A program made the translations under genes and the position numbers. From contig JACOZM010000116.1 in NCBI GenBank assembly GCA_016181345.1, forward strand, positions 1 to 11,171: DNA of 11,171 bases, given 5' to 3'. The notes under the pieces were generated by a model. That model saw only the letters and a list, made by a program, of their open reading frames with translations. It was not told the DNA's origin and made no database searches. The first letter of the stretch is position 1. Each line of letters begins with the position of its first letter. Source of the stretch: Candidatus Woesearchaeota archaeon (lineage in GTDB: Archaea > Nanobdellota > Nanobdellia > Woesearchaeales > GW2011-AR9). Below are positions 6,661 through 11,171 of this stretch, one piece after another.

Positions 6661-7881
6661 ATGTCATTAGCGAATATCAACCATTTTTTGGATAAGATAG
6701 CTCCTTTGGCTGGATTAAACAAAAAAGAATTAGCCATATTAGAAACTCCCGAACACATCTGGGAAGCACAACTAGAAGTTGCAGGAAAAACCTATCCTGC
6801 TTTTCGTATTCAATGGAATTCTGCCCGAGGGCCATATAAGGGAGGAATACGATTTCATCCTGACGTGAGCAAAGATGAAGTGTCTTCCTTAGCTTTCTGG
6901 ATGGCAATCAAAACAGCCGTAGCCGACCTCCCATTAGGCGGAGGAAAAGGCGGAGTCATCGTTAACCCTAAAGAGCTTAGTCCCCAGGAACTAGAGGAAT
7001 TAAGCCGAGCGTACATTCGCGCTTTCTATCCTTATTTAGGCTCTCATCAAGATATTCCCGCTCCCGATGTCTATACAACTCCGCAAATAATGGCTTGGAT
7101 GCTTGATGAATTTGAAAAGATAACTAAAAAGAAAGATCCTGGAATGATTACTGGTAAACCGTTGGATAAAGGCGGTTCATTAGTCCGAGATATCGCTACA
7201 GCATTAGGCGGAGTTTGTGTATTGGAAGCTTCCCTGCAAAAGCTAAAATTATCAGGAAGGAGAGTAGCCATCCAAGGTTTTGGGAATGCTGGAATGAATG
7301 TTGCAAAGTTGCTTCATGAACGGGGTTTTAAGATCATTGCTGTTTCTGATTCTAAAGGCGGAGTCTATTCTGAAGAGGGGTTGGATATTCCTGCTGTAGA
7401 GAAGATAAAAGAGAAAACAGATTCAGTCATCAACTACCATAACCAAAAAGAAGATCATGCCATAACCAATGAAGAACTTTTGGAATCGGATGTTGATATC
7501 TTGATTCCTGCTGCTTTAGACAATGCTATCACCAAAGAAAATGCTTCTAAAATTAAAGCAAAAATAATCCTGGAATTGGCTAATGGGCCTACAACTCCTG
7601 AAGCAGACATCATCTTGCATAAAAAGAAAATTCTCGTCCTTCCGGATGTTTTAGCTAATTCTGGAGGAGTTACCGTCAGCTGTTTTGAATGGCAGCAAAA
7701 TTTGGCTGGGCAGAAGTGGACAGAAGAAGACATTAAGAAGAAGCTGCAACAGAAACTCGTCAGCGCTTTTGAATCGATCTGGAAACTTTACTCCACTACT
7801 CAGGAAGATTTTCGGACTAGCACTTATGTTTTAGCGGTTAAGAAAATAATTCAAGCAGAGAAGAAAAGGGGAAAGGTATAA
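6661..7881 (+). CDS. gdhA: Glutamate dehydrogenase
   Basis: It interconverts glutamate with 2-oxoglutarate and ammonia using NAD(P), linking nitrogen and central carbon metabolism in the cytoplasm. The 406-residue length is typical of hexameric bacterial/archaeal enzymes. The substrate domain shows GPYKGGIRFHP (57-67), K84, the glycine-rich PLGGGKGG (91-98) with catalytic-region K96, and the catalytic aspartate D136 in IPAPDVYT. The dinucleotide fold has GFGNAG at 206-211. An acidic D230 (VSDSKGG) lies at the end of the second strand, which would favour NAD over NADP, though this residue alone does not settle it. LANGPTTPEAD and VLPDVLANSGGVTVSCFEW are the usual C-terminal landmarks. The start has a strong ribosome binding site. 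It sits between two unrelated transcription units, so it is probably monocistronic; the message may reach the toxin-antitoxin pair 57 bases downstream. Confidence 0.96.
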   Translation: MSLANINHFLDKIAPLAGLNKKELAILETPEHIWEAQLEVAGKTYPAFRIQWNSARGPYKGGIRFHPDVSKDEVSSLAFWMAIKTAVADLPLGGGKGGVIVNPKELSPQELEELSRAYIRAFYPYLGSHQDIPAPDVYTTPQIMAWMLDEFEKITKKKDPGMITGKPLDKGGSLVRDIATALGGVCVLEASLQKLKLSGRRVAIQGFGNAGMNVAKLLHERGFKIIAVSDSKGGVYSEEGLDIPAVEKIKEKTDSVINYHNQKEDHAITNEELLESDVDILIPAALDNAITKENASKIKAKIILELANGPTTPEADIILHKKKILVLPDVLANSGGVTVSCFEWQQNLAGQKWTEEDIKKKLQQKLVSAFESIWKLYSTTQEDFRTSTYVLAVKKIIQAEKKRGKV

Positions 7882-7897
7882 TTTTTAACCAAAAGAC

Positions 7898-7933
7898 TTT
7901 TAAAGTTTCTTACTTTTCTTACTTGTAAGGTGG
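7898..7933 (+). promoter_or_regulatory. Candidate promoter and ribosome binding site of the toxin-antitoxin pair
   Basis: A TATA-like CTTTTAAAG lies at about 7898-7906. AAGGTGG at 7927-7933 lies 5 bases before the ATG at 7939. This ribosome binding site overlaps a GTG at 7930 and so argues that translation starts at 7939. Confidence 0.4.
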
Positions 7934-7938
7934 TTGTA

Positions 7939-8187
7939 ATGAACTTATTAGATATGCGGACAGCAACAATAACTGAAAAAGGACAAATTTCTATACCTAA
8001 AGAAATTAGAGGTTTAGAAGGATTTGAGGAAGGGGATAAAATTGCTATTTTAGCTTTTAAAGATAAGGTTGAATTAAGGTCATTAAAAAGCTTTAGTGAG
8101 AAAATGTTTACTGCTTTTGCTAGTGAGAAGTCTTTAGCAAAGGATTGGCTAAGTAAAGAGGATGAGAAAGTATGGAAAGATTTGTAA
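7939..8187 (+). CDS. AbrB/MazE-like antitoxin
   Basis: This 82-residue protein has an N-terminal swapped-hairpin (SpoVT-AbrB) DNA-binding pattern at about residues 8-48. It reads TITEKGQISIPKEIR, then EEGDKIAILAFKDKVELR. A charged helical tail ends in DWLSKEDEKVWKDL and would wrap and block the partner toxin. Proteins of this family neutralise the toxin and repress their own operon. An upstream GTG in frame at 7930 would add three residues, but it lies inside the ribosome binding site, so ATG 7939 is preferred. The end overlaps the toxin start by 16 bases in a different frame, the usual arrangement of translational coupling with the antitoxin first. Confidence 0.85.
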   Translation: MNLLDMRTATITEKGQISIPKEIRGLEGFEEGDKIAILAFKDKVELRSLKSFSEKMFTAFASEKSLAKDWLSKEDEKVWKDL

Positions 8188-8504
8188 AAGGAGATGTTTT
8201 AATAGTTAAATTTCCATTTTCTGATTTGACTTCAATAAAGAAAAGACCGGCTTTAGTTGTAGCTAATTTAACTGGAGATGATTATATTCTCGCTCAAATA
8301 ACTAGCGTAGCCCGGGTTGATAATTATTCTATAACTTTAAGTAATCAGGATTTTAAAGAAGGAAGATTGCCTGTTTCTAGTTTAATTCGTCCTAATAAAT
8401 TATTTACTTCGGATAAATCTCTCATTTTATATTGTGTTGGTTTATTGAAAGAGAAGAAAATAAAAGAAGTAGAGGAAAGCTTAATTAATATTTTTAAAAA
8501 TTAA
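8172..8504 (+). CDS. MazF/PemK-family mRNA interferase toxin
   Basis: This 110-residue protein has normal length for the family. It begins KGDVLIVKFPFSDLTSIKKRPALVV, where R25-P26 in the KRPALVV strand is the family hallmark. It continues with QITS (42-45), carrying the conserved threonine/serine of the active site, and SSLIRPNKLFT (69-79). MazF-like toxins cut mRNA at short single-stranded sequences when freed from the antitoxin. Key residues are in place, so it is probably active; the cleavage sequence cannot be inferred. It starts inside the antitoxin gene with no separate promoter. Its 3' end faces a minus-strand small gene only 9 bases away. Toxin-antitoxin pairs are often exchanged horizontally, but I see no flanking mobile element here. 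Confidence 0.9.
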   Translation: MERFVKGDVLIVKFPFSDLTSIKKRPALVVANLTGDDYILAQITSVARVDNYSITLSNQDFKEGRLPVSSLIRPNKLFTSDKSLILYCVGLLKEKKIKEVEESLINIFKN

Positions 8505-8513
8505 ATTATCCTT

Positions 8514-8675
8514 TTACCTAAAATTTCCTTTTTTTATCTTTTGCATGATCTTGTCAATATCTTCGACCTTAACGTCATCATGCCTTGTCTGAGCTTTTGT
8601 TTCTTGGTTGCTTGCAGCGTTCGTCAACATCGTACTGACAAAATTATTCACACCTTTTTTAGTTTCAATTGCCAT
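8514..8675 (-). CDS. 53-residue protein of unknown function
   Basis: This short minus-strand frame runs from ATG 8675 to TAA 8514. It encodes a polar, soluble protein that starts MAIETKKGVNNFVSTMLTNA and ends with an amphipathic, basic helix DIDKIMQKIKKGNFR. I do not recognise a family, and it has no membrane segment or metal motif. Three things suggest a real gene: sensible amino acid composition, a TATA box at the correct leaderless distance, and a neat fit between the toxin stop (8504) and the TrmB gene end (8733). There is no ribosome binding site. It is convergent with the toxin, so read-through could make antisense RNA. It could be a small regulatory or adaptor peptide, but nothing shows this. 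Confidence 0.6.
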   Translation of the reverse strand: MAIETKKGVNNFVSTMLTNAASNQETKAQTRHDDVKVEDIDKIMQKIKKGNFR

Positions 8676-8694
8676 AACGAAAAGAAATTTTACT

Positions 8695-8705
8695 AATATT
8701 TAAAT
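8695..8705 (-). promoter_or_regulatory. Leaderless TATA promoter of the 53-residue protein gene
   Basis: The minus strand reads ATTTAAATATT, spanning -30 to -20 from the ATG at 8675. It is centred at the distance expected for a leaderless archaeal transcript and lies just after the stop codon of the TrmB-like gene. Confidence 0.5.
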
Positions 8706-8732
8706 CGTTCGTTTTTTCAGGAAATACCCCTA

Positions 8733-9473
8733 CTATCGTTTCTTCGCCATCTTCCAGAGAATCTCAAAATACTTTCTGTTGGCATCAGCAACTTGCTTAC
8801 TATGGATGATTATCCCATACAAGGGATTGCCCCAGATTAAGATGGCAACTTTATTCCCATAGATATGGGTAGTATTCGGATTGAACAAATGGTCCGGAAG
8901 AAGGCGATATTCTGACTGTGGTCCTTCAAAGAAGAATGTAGCCGATTTTTTTGAAAGTAATTTTTCTTTCAGCTTCTCTCTTCGTAATTTAGCAATATAC
9001 TGCGTGATCCCAACTTCATCAAGATCCATATATCTTTTTTCATCAACTCCCATCGCATACATCGGCTCTCTCGTTTGCTTCATTGTTTTAAACATATCAT
9101 TATAGATCGTTCTAAATACCATCTTTCCTTTGATGATCTCTACGTTAGTCTCTTCTTTTTCTATTTTAAAGAGGGTGTTCAGTTCTGGAAGGATAGAATT
9201 AACTTCTTCTTTTTTTTCCTCTAGATAATCTAAAATTTTTTCTGGATGTAAGGAGTTAAAGAATTTCTTGCCATTCTTCGTGATATAAGACACAAACCCT
9301 TTTTCTAGTAGTCGGTCTAAGGCATCATAACAGACTTGCCGATGCAGTCCAGATTTACTTCCTATCTCATTGACACTTAACTCTCCCTGTTGCAATAACG
9401 TTAGATATATTTCAATCTCATTATTCGTCATCCCTAATCTTTTCAATGTTTCTTTCAAGCTATCTTTAGTCAT
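8733..9473 (-). CDS. TrmB-family transcriptional regulator
   Basis: TrmB-type proteins are archaeal regulators, often of sugar uptake and central metabolism, with a winged helix joined to a ligand-sensing domain. Here residues 3-75 form the winged helix. LKRLGMTNNEIEIYLTLLQQG leads into ELSVNEIGSKSGLHRQVCYDALDRLLEKGFV, and a basic wing KNGKKFF follows. A coiled linker (77-105) follows, then the C-terminal domain (110-245) with the family-like ending GNKVAILIWGNPLYGIIIHSKQVADA...FEILWKMA. The ligand cannot be inferred. ATG at 9473 is chosen because GGTGAAGGA lies about 10-14 bases before it. A GTG at 9491 in frame would add six residues but lies inside that site. The gene is divergent from the lipoprotein pair, so it may control that pair and itself. 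Confidence 0.85.
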   Translation of the reverse strand: MTKDSLKETLKRLGMTNNEIEIYLTLLQQGELSVNEIGSKSGLHRQVCYDALDRLLEKGFVSYITKNGKKFFNSLHPEKILDYLEEKKEEVNSILPELNTLFKIEKEETNVEIIKGKMVFRTIYNDMFKTMKQTREPMYAMGVDEKRYMDLDEVGITQYIAKLRREKLKEKLLSKKSATFFFEGPQSEYRLLPDHLFNPNTTHIYGNKVAILIWGNPLYGIIIHSKQVADANRKYFEILWKMAKKR

Positions 9474-9519
9474 ATGTCCATAATCCTTCACCTATTTTTA
9501 ATATTTTCGTAAGAATTAT

Positions 9520-9530
9520 TACTACAAGTA
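9520..9530. promoter_or_regulatory. Palindrome TACT-N3-AGTA in the divergent promoter
   Basis: TACTACAAGTA lies between the TrmB-like gene and the lipoprotein gene and touches the AT-rich TTTATATTC that could serve as TATA box for either direction. A four-base half-site pair is short. Its shape recalls TACT-containing sites reported for haloarchaeal TrmB, so it is offered only as a candidate operator. Confidence 0.3.
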
Positions 9531-9579
9531 TTTATATTCTCCTTACAATTTACCACTATTTAGTTAATTAAAATGGTAT

Positions 9580-9584
9580 GGTGA
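9580..9584 (+). promoter_or_regulatory. Ribosome binding site of the lipoprotein gene
   Basis: GGTGA lies 6 bases before ATG 9591 and supports that start. The TATA box is uncertain: TTTATATTC (9531-9539) would leave about 30 bases of leader. Confidence 0.45.
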
Positions 9585-9590
9585 AAACTC

Positions 9591-9938
9591 ATGAAAACCA
9601 AATATCTTCCGTTATTAACAACATTAGTGATGATGGGCTGTCAGCAGACAGAACTAGAAAAAGAACTAGAAAAATTACAGTATGAAGCAGTTGTCTTGGG
9701 AGCGACTGATCTCAATAATGATGGTTATATTGATTACCCTGAGAAAACAGATTTTTTAATTAAACTCTATCAAAGTTTTGGAGTAGAAAAACCTTATAGT
9801 GTAACTGTTGCATCTGGCGGGCGAAGCTCGTTTTTTGTCGGTTCTGGTAGATCATTGGATGTCAGAGGAGTCGATGAAGCCACTCAAATTCAATGGTTAA
9901 GAGAGTATATTGCAAAACGAAACACAGAAAGGAGATAA
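9591..9938 (+). CDS. Small lipoprotein with an EF-hand loop
   Basis: This 115-residue protein begins with a short signal peptide (MKTKYLPLLTTLVMMGC) whose MGC at 15-17 looks like a lipobox, so C17 would be the lipid-modified first residue on the outer face of the membrane. A charged helix follows (ELEKELEKLQ). Residues 40-51 (DLNNDGYIDYPE) then form a textbook 12-residue EF-hand calcium loop, with D, N, D, a backbone position, D and E at positions 1, 3, 5, 7, 9 and 12. A mixed C-terminal part contains ASGGRSSFFVGSGRSLDVRG and a helix EATQIQWLREYIAKR. A single loop could bind calcium alone or pair by dimerisation. The overall family is not recognised. Its stop codon directly abuts the next start, so the two genes are translationally linked. 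Confidence 0.75.
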   Translation: MKTKYLPLLTTLVMMGCQQTELEKELEKLQYEAVVLGATDLNNDGYIDYPEKTDFLIKLYQSFGVEKPYSVTVASGGRSSFFVGSGRSLDVRGVDEATQIQWLREYIAKRNTERR

Positions 9939-10241
9939 ATGATGAGCAGTATCCAAGATTACGTTAGAATGAATCTGGGGACTTCTTCAGCTAGTGATAT
10001 GGCTAAAAGTCACCATGTTGATTTGGGGGATTGTACTACTATTATTTTACAAGGATATGCACCTATCCATTCTAAAGATAATGGTTCTTATATCACTGCA
10101 GATCAAGCTGCGCTTCAGTCATTAGCGCAGCAAGCTCTAGATCAAAGATGTGCTTTTGTTGCTGATATACAGGCCGGTTCTCTTAGCACTTCTAGTATGA
10201 TGGTCTCTTACTTAGGGACAGGGTATATTGTCCGGAAATAA
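9939..10241 (+). CDS. Unknown 100-residue partner of the EF-hand lipoprotein
   Basis: I do not recognise a family. The protein lacks a signal peptide and membrane segment. It is soluble, with two cysteines (32 and 71) that might pair if exported. A likely strand is TTIILQGYAPI, an alanine/glutamine-rich helix spans about 54-70, and a serine-rich stretch leads into MMVSYLGTGYIV. Start choice is between ATG 9939 and ATG 9942. The ribosome binding site AAAGGAGA (9928-9935) inside the previous gene serves both, the second with the more usual spacing. The tight junction with the lipoprotein gene suggests the two act together. A T-poor spacer separates it from the synthetase gene, which has its own promoter. 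Confidence 0.7.
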   Translation: MMSSIQDYVRMNLGTSSASDMAKSHHVDLGDCTTIILQGYAPIHSKDNGSYITADQAALQSLAQQALDQRCAFVADIQAGSLSTSSMMVSYLGTGYIVRK

Positions 10242-10278
10242 TTATAATTTCTTCTTAAATAATTCATCCCCAAAAACC

Positions 10279-10287
10279 TTAAAAACT
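10279..10287 (+). promoter_or_regulatory. Leaderless TATA promoter of aspS
   Basis: CTTAAAAAC is centred about 27 bases before ATG 10310. No ribosome binding site precedes the ATG, so a leaderless message is likely, as for gltX. Confidence 0.55.
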
Positions 10288-10309
10288 CCTCCTTTATTGT
10301 AGTCAAATT

Positions 10310-11170
10310 ATGCATAGAACTCATACGTGCGGAGAACTCAACAAAGCTCATGTAGGTAAAACCGTTACCTTGGCTGGCTGGGTAGAAACGCATCGAATTC
10401 AAGGAAGAATATCTTTTATCCTACTTCGAGACCGTTACGGAACGACACAGATTTTCGTCAGCCCTCAGCTAACAAAAGAATTAGGCGAGATCAGAAGAGA
10501 ATCCTGCATCAAGGTAGAGGGAGAAGTCAAAGCCCGTCCAGAAAATCAGATCAAGAAAGAAATGAAGACGGGAGAAATTGAAGTTTCTGCCACAAACATA
10601 AAAATCCTTACTGCAGCAGAACCGTTGCCGTTAGAGTTGAATGAATCCACGACGGAAGATACACGATTAAAGTATCGTTATTTGGACTTAAGAAGGCCGG
10701 AAATGGTCCATAATATGGAGAAACGCCATCAAGGTCTGATGTTTATTCGCAATTACCTCACCAAACTAAATTTCTTAGAAATTACTACGCCAATTTTAAC
10801 GAAGTCTACCCCTGAAGGAGCGCGAGATTACCTTGTTCCGTCTCGAGTTCATCCTGGAAAATTTTACGCCCTTCCACAAGCTCCGCAACAATACAAACAA
10901 CTATTGATGGTTGCAGGAATGGACAAATATTTTCAGATTGCTCCTTGTTTTCGAGATGAAGACGCTAGAAAAGATCGTGCTCCTGGAGAATTTTATCAGC
11001 TAGATTTTGAGATGAGTTTTCCTGAACAGAATGATATTTTGACTATTATTGAAGGGATGATCATTGAAATGGTTAAGGAAGTATTTCCTGAAAAGCATTT
11101 TACGAAACTCCCTTTTCCGAGAATAAAACACGAAGAAGCGATGAGCAAGTATCAATATAGGGGCTCATAA
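10310..11170 (+). CDS. aspS: Aspartyl-tRNA synthetase, bacterial type, C-terminally truncated
   Basis: It charges tRNA(Asp) with aspartate. The N-terminal OB fold (about 1-105) begins HRTHTCGELNKAHVGKTVTLAGWV, as in bacterial AspRS. The class II core follows with LKYRYLDLRRPEM (120-132), STPEGARDYLVPSR (166-179), QAPQQYKQLLM (190-200), and the motif 2 region FRDEDARKDR (214-223) plus PGEFYQLDFEMSF (225-237). The PGEFYQLD form is one I associate with alphaproteobacterial enzymes, so bacterial acquisition is likely. Bacterial AspRS is about 580-600 residues. Here the frame stops at 286 (TAA 11168-11170), right after EEAMSKY, where GSDKPD-like residues should follow. Motif 3 and the C-terminal half are absent. 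The gene could be truly truncated or frameshifted, or the last bases may be a contig-edge error. The first 280 residues look intact and functional. Confidence 0.9.
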   Translation: MHRTHTCGELNKAHVGKTVTLAGWVETHRIQGRISFILLRDRYGTTQIFVSPQLTKELGEIRRESCIKVEGEVKARPENQIKKEMKTGEIEVSATNIKILTAAEPLPLELNESTTEDTRLKYRYLDLRRPEMVHNMEKRHQGLMFIRNYLTKLNFLEITTPILTKSTPEGARDYLVPSRVHPGKFYALPQAPQQYKQLLMVAGMDKYFQIAPCFRDEDARKDRAPGEFYQLDFEMSFPEQNDILTIIEGMIIEMVKEVFPEKHFTKLPFPRIKHEEAMSKYQYRGS

Positions 11171-11171
11171 C

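Noticed and set aside
9551..9566. ACCACTATTTAGTT resembling parts of the MITE ends
   Set aside because: It mixes fragments of two separate element blocks with no inverted partner or duplication. AT-rich coincidence is likelier.
10208..10402. Minus-strand open frame across the aspS start
   Set aside because: It overlaps the clear N terminus of AspRS and its promoter and has no supporting start signal.

Overview
The window looks like a piece of an AT-rich archaeal genome. Four things support this: an archaeal-type glutamyl-tRNA synthetase with an LSTS signature loop, a TrmB-type regulator, AT-rich TATA-like boxes centred about 26 bases upstream of several starts that lack a ribosome binding site, and GGTGG/GAGGT ribosome binding sites at the other starts. 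Many small proteins resemble those of DPANN archaea (Woesearchaeota/Pacearchaeota-like). That placement is an inference from overall style and is not proven by any single gene.

Left part (1-2000, minus strand): one promoter and a TTG-started winged-helix protein lead a closely spaced row of four genes. They are the winged-helix regulator, an unrecognised helical protein, a small PLDc_N-type membrane protein, and a receiver-domain-like protein whose reading frame is broken near a run of nine G's. Next (2093-4915, minus strand) come gltX and a nucleotidyltransferase with a helical C-terminal domain, both apparently transcribed as leaderless mRNAs. The 312-base gap between them holds the clearest hidden structure of the window. 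It is a 186-bp, non-coding, MITE-like element with perfect 14-bp terminal inverted repeats and a perfect 8-bp target-site duplication, sitting just upstream of the gltX promoter.

Middle part (5112-8504, plus strand): first is a membrane-anchored, very acidic protein that ends in a cupredoxin-like domain lacking the usual histidine ligands. Then come glutamate dehydrogenase and an AbrB/MazE-like antitoxin overlapping a MazF/PemK-family toxin by 16 bases. Facing the toxin is a 53-residue protein with its own leaderless promoter.

Right part (8733-11171): a TrmB-family regulator is divergent from a two-gene unit that encodes a lipoprotein with a canonical EF-hand loop and a small unknown protein. 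The shared promoter region carries a small TACT-N3-AGTA palindrome. The window ends in a bacterial-type aspartyl-tRNA synthetase, probably acquired horizontally. It hits a stop codon one base before the window edge, where a conserved motif should continue, so it is truncated, frameshifted or a contig-edge artefact.

I recognised no tRNA, rRNA or CRISPR array. Two of the proteins serve glutamate use (GluRS, GDH), but nothing shows they are co-regulated. The overall picture is housekeeping genes mixed with small accessory modules and a recent mobile insertion.
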